From an uncultured Saprospiraceae bacterium (lineage in GTDB: Bacteria; Bacteroidota; Bacteroidia; Chitinophagales; Saprospiraceae): a stretch of DNA of 64,000 nucleotides. The notes under the pieces were generated by a model that was not told the origin of the DNA, searched no databases, and saw only the letters and a list, made by a program, of their open reading frames with translations. The position numbers were made by a program, and so were the translations under genes. The DNA lies in contig CALSOU010000005.1 in assembly GCA_943788055.1 (NCBI GenBank), positions 62,001-126,000 of the forward strand, given 5' to 3'. Positions 20,001 through 28,043 of this stretch are shown here, piece by piece (position 1 is the stretch's first letter; each line of letters starts with the position of its first letter).

Positions 20001-21377
20001 CCTGGTTGGGATTTTGTGGCAGGATTACAACCAAACCTAGATCCAACCAATAATAACAACTGGTTGTACCAAGGTGCAAACCAAGGGTGGTTTACAGAGA
20101 GCCAGTTTTTGAATCAACAGGTTTTACAAACGCAAAATCAAAATATTGAAATGAAGATTGATTTTGAAATCTACAAGGATTTCGATATCGAATTCAATTT
20201 CAAAAAGACTTTTAACAATAATCATTCTGAAGAATTTAAGCAACTTGACAATTCCTATCAGCAATTGATTTTGAGAGATATGGGCTCCTTTGAGGTTACA
20301 TATCTAGCAATCAATACATTGTGGGGGAATGACAAAGACGCGATATTCTCTCAATTTGAAGATAATCGGCGAATTATATCATCTAGATTACAAGGAGCTG
20401 CAGTAGCTGAAGCTCAGGAAAAAGGATTACCAATGCCAGATATGGGAGAACACCCAGACGATATTGGTTATAGAGCAGGATATGGTCGACAATCAACAGA
20501 TGTTTTGATTCCTGCTTTCCTAGCAACATATAAGGGTCAAGCGCCAAATGAAGTTGACCTTTACATAGGAGATAGAATTAGAGCCTTGGATTATATACCT
20601 GCACCAAACTGGACTTTGAATTATAATGGACTCTCTAAATTGAAGTGGTTCTCAGATATTTTTTCAAGTTTTACTTTGAAGCATGGATACCAATCAACAA
20701 TGCGTATCAGTAGTTTTAATTCGGATCCAAATTATACCGCTCTCGACCCATTTAGCGAATTACAATTGCAGTCTTCAAATTATTATACTAGATACGATAT
20801 ACCTCAGATAATAATATCTGAAGAATTTGCCCCAGTAATTGGGATAAACTTTAGAACAAAAACAGATCTAAACTTTAACGTAGAGTATAGGAAGTCAAGA
20901 AACCTGGCGATGGATTTCTACGCGAAGGAATTGGTTGAAACACGTGCTGAAGAGTTTGTGATTGGAGGTGGATATACGTTCCAGGATGTGAATATTGCTT
21001 TTCTTACAGGACAGAAGAATAATAATAAGAAGTCTAAGAAAACGAAGTCAGGTTCTACTAATTCAGGATCAAAAGGTGTAGGGGGATTTGGAAAAGTTAC
21101 CAATACAAGAGGTAACAATCTTGTTGTAAATGTAGACTTTGGATATCGAGACGATGTTGTATGGAATCATACACTTGATATTTCAGGTGGTGCCCAAGCA
21201 ACGAGAGGGATAAGATCATGGAAATTTAATCCTAATATCACATATGATGTTAATGACAATGTGGGATTAAGACTGTTTTTTGATTACTCTAGATCTATCC
21301 CAGCAACCACCAATGCATTTCCAATTACCAATATTCAAGGAGGTCTTACTATCCAGCTCAAGTTGGGAGCGCTCTAA
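14049..21377 (+). CDS. sprA: Type IX secretion / gliding motility translocon SprA
   Basis: 2,442 residues from the ATG at 14049, which starts a clean signal peptide (MKKINLLQFTLVILIISFF, cleavage near residue 26); the frame extends further back without an ATG. SprA is the giant single-chain outer-membrane barrel of the type IX secretion system, passing folded cargo to the cell surface. Typical segments are present: the early YMTFEEYLDWKAKEQ region, ITIEPQGNVDLTFGGDYQ, FDYSRSIPATTNAFPITN near the end, and the terminal GLTIQLKL strand that closes the barrel. Two basic low-complexity inserts stand out: about residues 1895-1935 (Ser/Arg/Lys) and 2322-2345 (Lys/Ser/Asn), probably surface or periplasmic loops. 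A shorter KKGKKK lies near 1640. The stop overlaps the ATG of the Nudix relic by one base. Confidence 0.97.
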   Translation: MKKINLLQFTLVILIISFFQSLSASGPETPLTYASTQSYASITDTIPLKDREGDFVTNSQYNPFDLNDPEEIVQEVVYDPITGLYVITEKIGDGFFRAPTYMTFEEYLDWKAKEQERQYFNSLAGIEESNRSKSGILDPLSKIDIKKRLVDRLFGGNEITIEPQGNVDLTFGGDYQRIQNPNIPARNQVNGGFDFQMNIKTNINGKIGDKMDLGFNFDTNSTFNFDNKLKLEYDSEKWTEDDILKKIEVGDVSLPLRSQLIQGNQSLFGVKTALQFGHLKITTIAAEQQSSQEELQIQSGGTLQEFEIYPDEYDENRHFFLSQFNRSTYEENLEDLPFIKTPFRVVNLQVWVTNDREETERLRDIAALADLGVGEEEYLTNTDINVNPATAEYFDYKQENVLHDNTRNELFDLISGDDDTRKILNTASSLRGKYDLVQSKDFEVLKARRLTQNEYSFHPELGFISLNVRLRPNQVLAVSYQYTYTYNGDNIYQVGELADDVATQDSSEVIYTRLLKSSVQSISEPNWDLMMKNVYPVGAAQVDPATFKFDIFFEDNSDGSLKRYIPIDNLREFPLLNVFQLDRLNIQGDPQPDGIFDFVPGVTIIPRSGAVIFPVLEPFGSSLRNLIPDSQVADSLAYEELYNNTVVLAREQLNKNRFTMRGEYKSSVSSEISLGAFNIPPGSVTVRAGSKVLVPNVDYEIDYGIGRVKILNDSYLQQGIPIRVSFENNSFFNLQRKYLLGTRLDYAVSDKMNIGATYMHLFERPFTEKVNIGDDPINNRIFGFDMNYTDELPWLTRTLDKLPFYSTSTASSINSELEVAALRPGYSRAIQNDTENDRIIMVDDFEGSASGIPLGNFNFNEWILASTPSEFTEFNRTNDLSYGYNRARFNWYVLDREFQNQDDTEDPYTRLVNRVELFPNITQVPSQINFIRTFDMSFYPDERGPYNFDPPDGSDVSAGASWDNDRNMMILENPEERWGGVMRFLQNNDFQQLNVEYIEFWMMNPFMDFADGTSHAPNESGFLKFNLGNVSEDILKDNLQFYENGLTFDDNNPLPTIETEWANVPLLQPKTINFDLQNARKQDLGLDGLSDAAENERFEEYVSAVLADNPSARIKLDPADDNFFTFNNDSIYSLETQSALERLKRFNNSEGNAPDQNPQRFQRGKYTPDIEDLNQNRSLDQGENYYEYVLELANDNGEIDQSKTDWIREVVDIGPNQSERWYRFRIPIEDIDNTIGNIEGFRSIQFMRMYMTGFESRKTLRLANFELIRNQWRRLVTACADGPNPVEFAIDAVSIEENAQKTPFNYVLPPGIQRQRVLVNNVNVLQNEKALAMQFCELPTTYRGEESFPKDCEPTVYKLTRLDMRLFDRLQLFFHGESLNDYEPGDLKVFIRIGRDFTENYYEYEIPLTLSEPNGPIDDPANIWPDVNKMDIILQELPDLKLERNVLNYPAKSIYRKTDPNNANNEISIIGNPTLGYIKGIQIGVRNYTESAACGEVWVNELRLVGLEERGGVAGLARADIQMADLGTVAASGAYSSVGFGSLDQKLAQRSQEEILEYSLATTLDLNKLLPGDLPLSLPLYAQYANTVKTPRYDPFDLDITVRDKTAAFPDRAAEIKEVAVEQTSISTINMTNVKVTKKGKKKAMPWDISNVSTSYAFTRVDHKDPIIERDRTDTHLASLDYAYNRNVKYWEPFKKTKTPLKIINFNFLPNSFSFKNEVARYKNVRSYRLPEDFDYTFYDQRFNWDRRYNLQWDFTKGLNFGFNANNQSIIDELRVVGVGGFKEVQNEYGETVGSPDDISQRERTDYMYTNLQQGGRAKDYNHNFTLQYSLPTRQIKALNWTSLRASYAADYIWDGASLNVDSLGNVVSNTQSRQLTATLNFDKLYLKSRYLTKIEKGNKKSSRRRSSRSSGSRSSSKKGSSKGSKKDDKDKKERDVTKIERALLRPFLSLRTARLTYRENFGTTIPGITRRSRFLGLDNQFSAPGWDFVAGLQPNLDPTNNNNWLYQGANQGWFTESQFLNQQVLQTQNQNIEMKIDFEIYKDFDIEFNFKKTFNNNHSEEFKQLDNSYQQLILRDMGSFEVTYLAINTLWGNDKDAIFSQFEDNRRIISSRLQGAAVAEAQEKGLPMPDMGEHPDDIGYRAGYGRQSTDVLIPAFLATYKGQAPNEVDLYIGDRIRALDYIPAPNWTLNYNGLSKLKWFSDIFSSFTLKHGYQSTMRISSFNSDPNYTALDPFSELQLQSSNYYTRYDIPQIIISEEFAPVIGINFRTKTDLNFNVEYRKSRNLAMDFYAKELVETRAEEFVIGGGYTFQDVNIAFLTGQKNNNKKSKKTKSGSTNSGSKGVGGFGKVTNTRGNNLVVNVDFGYRDDVVWNHTLDISGGAQATRGIRSWKFNPNITYDVNDNVGLRLFFDYSRSIPATTNAFPITNIQGGLTIQLKLGAL

Positions 21378-21961
21378 TGGAAAAGCATCAAGCAAAAGAA
21401 AAAACTCTTCATGAGGGATACTTGTATCTTCGTGAGGCAACCTACACACAACCGGATATAAATCGAAATCCCGTAAAGAAGACGATAGAGTACTTTGGTA
21501 GAGGAGATTCTGTCGCGGCTCTGATCTTTGATAAAGACAGAAATCAGTTTGTTCTTGTTCGATAATATCGAAATCCCGATCGAAAGGATGGTGGCAATAT
21601 CCTTGAAATTGTAGCTGGAGGTATCGAAAGTGAATCTCCTGAAGATAGTATGCGTCGAGAAGTTCTTGAAGAAATTGGTATGAAGTTCAAGATTTTGAGC
21701 TGATCGCGAAAATGTATCTATCTCCAGGACGCACGGATGAACGGTTATTCCTTTATTATTGTGAGGTAGATACTTCGATGAAGATAGATGAGTGAGGCGG
21801 ATTACCATCAGAAAATGAGGACATAGAAGTAGTTTACATTTCAGTTAAAGATGCCAAAAAGTCGCTTCTCAAGAAAGACTTCATTGATGCAAAGACTATT
21901 ATTGCTTTGCAGTATTATTATCTCTACAAGGTTCAATCATACTTCTTTCAAGGTTTTATAG
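21377..21961 (+). pseudogene. Nudix hydrolase relic with two stops and a frameshift
   Basis: From the ATG at 21377 the frame gives a Nudix protein of the NudK/ADP-ribose pyrophosphatase type (VAALIFDKDRNQFVLVR). TAA then falls where the family has Gln in V-R-Q-Y-R (21563-21565). The frame reopens through GNILEIVAGGIES and the Nudix-box core RREVLEEIG, then shifts frame near 21690. It continues as FELIAKMYLSPGRTDERLF, hits TGA at about 21794 in a Gly-rich spot (IDE-stop-GGL), and goes on with DIEVVYISVKDAKKSLL. The box is also one residue shorter than usual between Gly and Glu. Three separate lesions mean true decay, not one read error. The start overlaps the sprA stop, so the ancestral gene was translationally coupled to sprA. 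Confidence 0.85.
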
Positions 21962-21988
21962 TAATAACCGCAAAACCTAAGCTTTACC

Positions 21989-22135
21989 ATTGAGAACTTC
22001 TATCTTTTTTCTGATCGTAAGAATAAGGTAACATTATCATATAAAACCAGCATTGGTTATAAAAGAAAATTTATAGAGAAGAACGTATTCTTTACATGTG
22101 GAGATACCGAGCGTGTTGAATTCAATGCTGAATAG
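21989..22135 (+). pseudogene. Possible fragment of an unidentified protein
   Basis: A 48-codon open run without a start codon reads like protein (IENFYLFSDRKNKVTLSY, then KRKFIEKNVFFTCGDTERVEF). I recognise no family. It lies in the 366-base space between the Nudix relic and aspS, which otherwise shows only the aspS promoter. Could be chance. Confidence 0.25.
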
Positions 22136-22259
22136 ATGATTAAACCTAGAGAACGGTATATTCTGCTATTCAGCACATTCTACGAAGTTTACTTTTAAAT
22201 CGTTGCATTTTTTATGAATCCCACTGCTGCTCGATCAATAGTATAAGCCATTGTTTTCT

Positions 22260-22267
22260 TATTTTTG
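22260..22267 (+). promoter_or_regulatory. Candidate aspS -7 box (TATTTTTG)
   Basis: TAnnTTTG match 60 bases before the aspS start. No -33 TTG at ideal spacing. Confidence 0.45.
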
Positions 22268-22327
22268 CGCTCAGTTGCACAGATAAACTAAGCAGCTGAT
22301 TTTTCAACAAGCAAAGAATAATATCAT

Positions 22328-24100
22328 ATGTATCGATCGCATGACTGTGGAGTGCTTCGCATAGAACACGTAGGACAAGAAGTTACATTGAGTGGCTGGT
22401 TACAAGCTAGTAGAAATTTTGGAGGATTAACTTTTATCGACCTTAGGGATCGATATGGAATAACTCAACTAGTTTTCAATCAGGAAGAACGAAAAGACCT
22501 AGCTGAACAAGCTAATAAATTGGGTCGTGAATTTGTATTACGAGCTACAGGGATTGTTCGTGAACGAAGTAACAAAAATCCAAACCGACCAACTGGTGAT
22601 GTTGAGATCGATGTGCATACATTGGAAGTACTGAATGCATCCAAAACGCCTCCATTCACAATCGAAGATGAGACAGACGGAGGAGAAGAGTTGCGAATGA
22701 AGTATCGCTATATGGATATTCGTCGTAATCCAGTAAAAGAAAATTTGATCTTTAGATCTAAGCTCTCCTTAGAAACTAGAAAGTACCTTTCCGATAACAA
22801 TTTTATCGAAGTAGAAACGCCAAATTTGATTAAGAGTACACCAGAGGGTGCTCGAGACTTTGTGGTTCCAAGTCGAATGAATGAAGGCCAATTTTATGCT
22901 TTGCCGCAATCTCCACAGACTTTCAAACAAATTCTGATGGTAGCAGGAATGGATCGATACTTTCAAATCGTGAAGTGTTTTCGAGATGAAGATTTAAGAG
23001 CTGATCGTCAACCCGAGTTTACTCAGATAGACTGCGAAATGTCATTTGTTACAAGAGATGATATTTTGGAGACATTTGAGGGTTTGACTAAGCACCTTTT
23101 CAAAACAACTCTCAATGTAGACTTACCCGATTTTCCGAGGATGTCATACGATGAGGCGATGGAAAGATACGGATCCGATAAGCCAGATTTGCGATTCGAC
23201 ATGGAATTCGTCTTATTGAATGAGCATACCAAAGGTCATGGATTTTCAGTTTTTGACGATGCAGAACTGGTCGTTGGGATTTGTGTGAAGGGAAAAGCTG
23301 GTTCCTACAGTAATAAGGATATCAAGAAATTGACAGAATGGATGCAACGTCCTCAGATTGGCGCCAAAGGTCTGGTGTATGTGAAGTATAATGCAGATAA
23401 AACGATAAAGAGCAGTATTGGCAAGTTTTACACAGATGAACAAATTGCTGGATGGAAATATGCTTTTGGAGCTGAAGATGGAGACATTGTGTTTATTCTT
23501 TCTGGTGAAGAAGAAAAAACGCGTAAGCAGTTGAATGAACTGAGACTTGAAATGGCAAGAGTTCATGACTTAATAAAGCCTGGCGATTTCAAACCATTGT
23601 GGGTTATTGATTTCCCTCTTCTTGAGTGGGACGAAGATTCAAATCGTTTTCACGCAATGCACCATCCATTTACCGCACCGAAGCAAGAAGATGAAGCTCG
23701 CATGCTAAATGGCGATCACGAAACGATGAAAAGTCTTCGAGCTGATGCTTATGATTTAGTGATTAATGGTTCGGAGATAGGCGGCGGATCTATCAGAATA
23801 CATGATCGAGCTTTACAGTCTAAGAACTTTGATCTTTTGGGTTTTTCAAAAGAAGAAGCAGAAGCTCAGTTTGGCTTTTTGATGGGAGCTTTTGAATTTG
23901 GAGCACCACCTCATGGAGGGATCGCATTTGGATTCGACCGATTATGTGCAGTATTAAATGGTCAAGCTAGTATACGTGACTTCATTGCTTTTCCAAAGAA
24001 CAATCAGGGTAGAGATATGATGATTGACGCTCCTTCACCGATTGCCAAAGAGCAATTAATTGAGTTGTCTTTAGATTTGAAATTAGAGGAGAAGGAGTAG
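22328..24100 (+). CDS. aspS: Aspartate--tRNA ligase, bacterial type
   Basis: 590 residues, the bacterial AspRS length. It charges tRNA-Asp (or also tRNA-Asn if no AsnRS is present; this window cannot tell). The N-terminal OB anticodon-binding domain ([22 protein letters not shown]) is followed by the class II core: motif 2 in [20 protein letters not shown], the flipping-loop residues, and motif 3 in [13 protein letters not shown]. The bacterial GAD insertion domain lies at about residues 300-410 ([25 protein letters not shown]). ELGGGS-like [14 protein letters not shown] binds aspartate. A short GGCC...GGCC hairpin followed by TTTT at 24118-24142 may end the transcript. Confidence 0.98.
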   Translation: MYRSHDCGVLRIEHVGQEVTLSGWLQASRNFGGLTFIDLRDRYGITQLVFNQEERKDLAEQANKLGREFVLRATGIVRERSNKNPNRPTGDVEIDVHTLEVLNASKTPPFTIEDETDGGEELRMKYRYMDIRRNPVKENLIFRSKLSLETRKYLSDNNFIEVETPNLIKSTPEGARDFVVPSRMNEGQFYALPQSPQTFKQILMVAGMDRYFQIVKCFRDEDLRADRQPEFTQIDCEMSFVTRDDILETFEGLTKHLFKTTLNVDLPDFPRMSYDEAMERYGSDKPDLRFDMEFVLLNEHTKGHGFSVFDDAELVVGICVKGKAGSYSNKDIKKLTEWMQRPQIGAKGLVYVKYNADKTIKSSIGKFYTDEQIAGWKYAFGAEDGDIVFILSGEEEKTRKQLNELRLEMARVHDLIKPGDFKPLWVIDFPLLEWDEDSNRFHAMHHPFTAPKQEDEARMLNGDHETMKSLRADAYDLVINGSEIGGGSIRIHDRALQSKNFDLLGFSKEEAEAQFGFLMGAFEFGAPPHGGIAFGFDRLCAVLNGQASIRDFIAFPKNNQGRDMMIDAPSPIAKEQLIELSLDLKLEEKE

Positions 24101-24168
24101 TTATAAAATTTATATCTGGCCTAATCTATAATTTCGGCCTTTTGAGCTAGACTCACAAAACAAATACA

Positions 24169-24489
24169 ATGGCAAAACTATTATATAATGTGACGGTAAA
24201 AGTTGAACACCAAGAGGTCGAAAGCTGGAAGTCTTACATGATCAACAGTCATATCCTCGATGTGATGAATACAGGATGTTTTGTAGATTTTAAATTTACG
24301 CAGCTGATGTATCTAGATGATCAACAAGGTGTTACTTTTGCGGTACAGTATGTAGCTCCTGATCAAGATGCATTTGAGCGTTACCACAAAGAATTTGCTG
24401 CCGATTTGCAAAAGAGTCACAAGGAGAAATATGGAGATAAAGCAGTTGCGTTTCGCACTGTCATGGAAATATTACACGAAAGCAAATAA
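24169..24489 (+). CDS. DUF4286 family protein
   Basis: 106 residues. It matches DUF4286, a small cytosolic ferredoxin-like alpha-beta family common in Bacteroidota (LLYNVTVKVEHQEVESWKSYM, then GVTFAVQYVAPDQDAFERY). No catalytic residues are apparent and the function is unknown. The acyl-CoA dehydrogenase gene starts 14 bases downstream, so the two are probably cotranscribed. Confidence 0.88.
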   Translation: MAKLLYNVTVKVEHQEVESWKSYMINSHILDVMNTGCFVDFKFTQLMYLDDQQGVTFAVQYVAPDQDAFERYHKEFAADLQKSHKEKYGDKAVAFRTVMEILHESK

Positions 24490-24503
24490 ACCTTAATCAA
24501 AAT

Positions 24504-25658
24504 ATGATCAATTTCAATTATACAGAAGAGCACGAAGCAGTGCGAGAAGCAGCTAGAGATTTTGCCCAGATGCAATTAAAGCCTGGCGTTATCGATAGAG
24601 ATAGAGACATGAAGTATCCCACTGAGGAAGTGAATAGTATGTCAGAACTTGGATTCATGGGGATGATGGTCGGCGAAAAGTATGGAGGTGGTGGAATGGA
24701 CACACTTTCGTATGTCATTGCGATCGAAGAAATTTCTAAGATTGATAATTCTTGTTCTGTTATAATGTCAGTGAATAACTCTCTTGTCTGCTGGGGCATA
24801 GAAACATATGGGTCTGACGCCCAAAAAGAAAAGTATCTACCTCGATTAGCGGCCGGAGAAGATATTGGAGCTTTTTGTTTGAGTGAACCTGAGGCAGGAA
24901 GTGATGCAACATCGCAACGGACAACGGCTGAAGATAAAGGTGATTACTATCTGTTGAATGGAACAAAAAATTGGATCACAAATGGAGGTTCAAGTAACAT
25001 TCACCTTGTTATTGCGCAGACGGACCGTGAGAAAGGTCACAAAGGTATCAACGCATTTATTGTAGAAGCTGATTGGGAAGGTGTTGTTATCGGCGCGAAG
25101 GAGGATAAACTGGGTATTCGATCATCAGATACACATACGATTATGTACAATGATGTGAAAGTACCAAAAGAAAACAGAATTGGTGAAGATGGCTTTGGAT
25201 TTAAATTTGCCATGAAAACATTAACTGGAGGAAGAATTGGTATCGCGGCACAAGCTTTAGGAATTGCTGCAGGAGCTTATGAACTGGCCGTAGCTTACGC
25301 AAAAGAGCGTGAAGCATTCGGTAAGCCAATTGCTCAACATCAAGCAATTGCATTCAAACTTGCGGATATGTCTACCCAGATAGAAGCAGCTAGATTGTTG
25401 GTTCACAAAGCTGCACGATTAAAGGATCTTGGAGAAGATTATTCAACAGCGAGTAGTATGGCGAAGCTTTTTGCTTCAGAAGTCGCCATGAAACATACCG
25501 TAGAAGCTGTTCAAGTACATGGTGGATATGGATTTGTAAAAGAATACCATGTTGAAAGACTTATGCGTGATGCTAAGATCACTCAGATATATGAAGGAAC
25601 TAGTGAGATCCAGCGAATGGTAATCTCAAGAAATATATTGAAAGGGAAATTGTACTAA
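24504..25658 (+). CDS. Short-chain (butyryl-type) acyl-CoA dehydrogenase
   Basis: 384 residues, standard ACAD length. An FAD enzyme that oxidises acyl-CoA to trans-2-enoyl-CoA and passes electrons to ETF. Signatures: GAFCLSEPEAGSDATSQRTT near residue 125 (ACADS signature 1), NGTKNWITNGG, RIGIAAQALGIAAGAYELA, and KITQIYEGTSEIQRMVISRN near the C-terminus, whose Glu in YEGTSE is the catalytic base of short-chain family members. Closest to butyryl-CoA dehydrogenases. It stands apart from other beta-oxidation genes here and is followed by a strong terminator. Confidence 0.95.
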   Translation: MINFNYTEEHEAVREAARDFAQMQLKPGVIDRDRDMKYPTEEVNSMSELGFMGMMVGEKYGGGGMDTLSYVIAIEEISKIDNSCSVIMSVNNSLVCWGIETYGSDAQKEKYLPRLAAGEDIGAFCLSEPEAGSDATSQRTTAEDKGDYYLLNGTKNWITNGGSSNIHLVIAQTDREKGHKGINAFIVEADWEGVVIGAKEDKLGIRSSDTHTIMYNDVKVPKENRIGEDGFGFKFAMKTLTGGRIGIAAQALGIAAGAYELAVAYAKEREAFGKPIAQHQAIAFKLADMSTQIEAARLLVHKAARLKDLGEDYSTASSMAKLFASEVAMKHTVEAVQVHGGYGFVKEYHVERLMRDAKITQIYEGTSEIQRMVISRNILKGKLY

Positions 25659-25680
25659 TCTTTAGTACGTCAATTGAAGA

Positions 25681-25716
25681 AAGAGGAAGTCTATACGTAG
25701 AACTTCCTCTTTTTTA
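25681..25716. terminator. Terminator between acyl-CoA dehydrogenase and the acyltransferase gene
   Basis: 10-bp stem AAGAGGAAGT/ACTTCCTCTT with an 11-base loop; the T run and matching A run make it usable from both strands. Confidence 0.85.
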
Positions 25717-25809
25717 TTTAGTGTTGTCTTGTCCTAAAATAGTATTTCTACAAATTGTTCTTTTTATTTCTCACCGCAGAAACACCTTTGACCTAAGGGG
25801 GTATTGAGA

Positions 25810-26982
25810 TTACTGACTGATCGGTTGAAGTTCTGTAGAAAGAATTACTTTACGTTCCTCATAGTCAAATTTATTGAGAACGGGATATGCATACATTGCC
25901 AGGAAACTCTTCATAATAAGCGGATCCTCTCCACCTGTTTTGCTAAGTACTCTGTCTTCAAATTTTGCCAAATCTTCGACTGTATACTTGTCGCTGAAGT
26001 CTTTCACTCCAAAAAGTATATCGTGAGCCATGTAGTTGGTTGGCCACAACATGTAGGATTGATGAATCTGATTGCTTATGTGTGACGTGATAGATTTCAA
26101 GTACTGTTTATCAGAAATTTCTTCTTTGGCAAGTTCAGCAAGTTCTTCCCTTAGGACTCTAGTCGCCGAAATATGAATTCTTTGTTTTTTCCCTAAAACA
26201 CCAGTCAAAATATTATTGAAATCTTCGTTTTTAGTTTTGACATACTCTTCGTTTCTATATGTAGCAAGTAGTTCTGGTATTTTCAAATAGTCTGTCGGAT
26301 CCAATTCATATGAAATGCTTAACGGTACAATATTTAATGTTCGAAGGTATTCGACAAGAGATTGATCTTTGGGCTTAGCCAAAGTAAGCATTTTGATAAT
26401 TCCTTGCTGCGTCTGGTCATTGCCATCCTTAGTACGACCCTCGCGCTGTGCTAGCCATACAGAGCGATTTTCATTAGTCTGCAAGTGTTGTATGTACGAT
26501 GAAATATTCTTGCTACTTAAAAGCAACTCTCTAGGGGAGAGACTTCGGTGAACTAGAAAATTACGATTTAGCTTAGAAAAGTTTAATAAAAAGGGATCTC
26601 GCACAAGGTTGTCGCCAATCGCTGAGGATGTCATCACCATTCCTTTTTCAAAAAGAACCATGTTTGTTAGACTTGTATCTAAAACAATGTCTCTATGGTT
26701 AGAAATATACAAGTAAGGCTTGCTAGGATCGAGCTCATCAAAACCACTTGTTGATAATCCCGCAGTTGTTTCATCTAGAACTCTGAGCAAGGCTGGATAT
26801 ATTATGGTTCCCTGAAAGTCATAAATGGAGTTGCAATCTGAAATACGTTTTTCATAAAAGAATGTATCTTGTGTGGGAAAGGCGTAGTCCATGAGAGCTT
26901 GCATGAACGGGTGATTTGCCTGCTTCATTAGAGCTTGATTTACCTCAGAATCTTCGAATGGTTTTATGGAATCAAATGTCAT
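25810..26982 (-). CDS. PlsC-type (glycerol-phosphate) acyltransferase family protein
   Basis: 390 residues, longer than a bare PlsC domain. The acyltransferase motif I (H-x4-D) is in YLYISNHRDIVLDTSL at about residues 94-101, and motif III is in VWLAQREGRTKDGND at about 177-191. Motif IV-like NIVPLSISYE follows near residue 215. No membrane anchor is obvious. The C-terminal ~150 residues are helical and not part of the PlsC domain. Similar Bacteroidota proteins are annotated as 1-acyl-sn-glycerol-3-phosphate acyltransferase or glycerol acyltransferase; the true acceptor is unknown. Confidence 0.85.
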   Translation of the reverse strand: MTFDSIKPFEDSEVNQALMKQANHPFMQALMDYAFPTQDTFFYEKRISDCNSIYDFQGTIIYPALLRVLDETTAGLSTSGFDELDPSKPYLYISNHRDIVLDTSLTNMVLFEKGMVMTSSAIGDNLVRDPFLLNFSKLNRNFLVHRSLSPRELLLSSKNISSYIQHLQTNENRSVWLAQREGRTKDGNDQTQQGIIKMLTLAKPKDQSLVEYLRTLNIVPLSISYELDPTDYLKIPELLATYRNEEYVKTKNEDFNNILTGVLGKKQRIHISATRVLREELAELAKEEISDKQYLKSITSHISNQIHQSYMLWPTNYMAHDILFGVKDFSDKYTVEDLAKFEDRVLSKTGGEDPLIMKSFLAMYAYPVLNKFDYEERKVILSTELQPISQ

Positions 26983-27003
26983 ATCTTAGCTAGTTTGAAA
27001 GCA

Positions 27004-27011
27004 CAAAATTA
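27004..27011 (-). promoter_or_regulatory. Candidate -7 box for the acyltransferase gene (TAATTTTG)
   Basis: Minus-strand TAnnTTTG match 22 bases upstream of the start codon. Confidence 0.45.
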
Positions 27012-27228
27012 GTATAATATAACGGATTAGTGACATGGCGGATAGGGCTTCATCAACATAGCGTTTTATCTTTTAATGAACGAAGAAGTTTCTTAAACTT
27101 GCTCATGCGATATTTACTGACCAAGATTTCGTACGATTTCCACTATCTTTAAAAAGAATTAACTCTTTTTAGGAATAAATTAATACACTTTTACATTATA
27201 ATTCAGTTATCAATAAGAAGTAACGATT

Positions 27229-27951
27229 ATGATGAAGAAGATTTTTATGATTTTGACGCTCCTTTGGAGTCTCTCACTGGTATCTTGCGACCAGGCAACT
27301 TTATCAAAATTTCTAGAAGCCAGTACTCAGGCAGTTATGAGTAATGATCAGATTGCGCAAGCATTAAAACAAGCTTTGAATAAAGGCGTGGAAATTGGAG
27401 TTCAGTATCTTTCCAAAGAGGATGGTTTTCTAGAAACGGCCTATAAGATTCCTCTTCCTGACGAGGCAGCACAAGTTGTTGAAAAGTTAAAGATCGTTCC
27501 AGGATTCAATAAAGTTGAGCAGGAAATTATTGAGAGAATCAACCGAAGTGCAGAGGATGCGATGAAGAAAGCAACTCCTATTTTTGTTAATGCAGTAAGC
27601 TCTATGACAATCAGTGACGCAATGAACATCTTGATGGGTGAAAATAATGCAGCAACAACGTATTTGAATAGAACCACATATAAGCCGTTGTACGGAGAGT
27701 TTGAGCCAGTTATAGTTAACTCTTTGAATAAGTTTAAAGCGCTTGATTATTGGACCGATGTCGTTACAAAGTATAACTCAATTCCATTTGTGAAAAAACT
27801 CAATCCAAAATTGGAAGCTTACATAACGACAAAGGCCTTGGCAGCAATTTTTGCTAGAATTGAACAGGAAGAATTAAATATTCGACAGAATGTTTCCGCA
27901 AGGACTACCAACTTGATGCGCCAAGCTTTTGCAAAACAAGATCCTAGCTAG
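27229..27951 (+). CDS. DUF4197 family lipoprotein
   Basis: 240 residues. The signal peptide MMKKIFMILTLLWSLSLVSC ends in a lipobox with Cys20. The mature part matches DUF4197, a helical periplasmic family of unknown function: QALKQALNKGVEIGVQYLSK, then VEQEIIERINRSAEDA and the C-terminal KALAAIFARIEQEE. It is monocistronic, with two hairpins right after its stop. Confidence 0.88.
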   Translation: MMKKIFMILTLLWSLSLVSCDQATLSKFLEASTQAVMSNDQIAQALKQALNKGVEIGVQYLSKEDGFLETAYKIPLPDEAAQVVEKLKIVPGFNKVEQEIIERINRSAEDAMKKATPIFVNAVSSMTISDAMNILMGENNAATTYLNRTTYKPLYGEFEPVIVNSLNKFKALDYWTDVVTKYNSIPFVKKLNPKLEAYITTKALAAIFARIEQEELNIRQNVSARTTNLMRQAFAKQDPS

Positions 27952-27966
27952 AAGATTTTGTAAGTA

Positions 27967-27987
27967 TTTTGGGCGAAAGCCCCAAAA
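27967..27987 (+). other. Stable stem-loop with GAAA tetraloop after DUF4197 gene
   Basis: TTTTGGGC-GAAA-GCCCCAAAA, an 8-bp stem closed by a GNRA-type loop. There is no T tract right after it; it may protect the 3' end or assist the terminator 14 bases downstream. Confidence 0.6.
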
Positions 27988-28000
27988 GCGAAAAATATCG

Positions 28001-28023
28001 AGCCATTCTAGGATGGCTTTTTT
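28001..28023 (+). terminator. Intrinsic terminator after DUF4197 gene
   Basis: AGCCAT/ATGGCT stem with a six-base loop, followed by seven Ts. Confidence 0.75.
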
Positions 28024-28043
28024 AATATAATAGCTAAGAAAAG

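Noticed and set aside
27967-28023. Riboswitch upstream of punA
   Set aside because: The two hairpins lie directly after the DUF4197 stop, the second has a T tract, and only 20 bases separate it from the punA start; a terminator explains it. No purine-aptamer core is visible.
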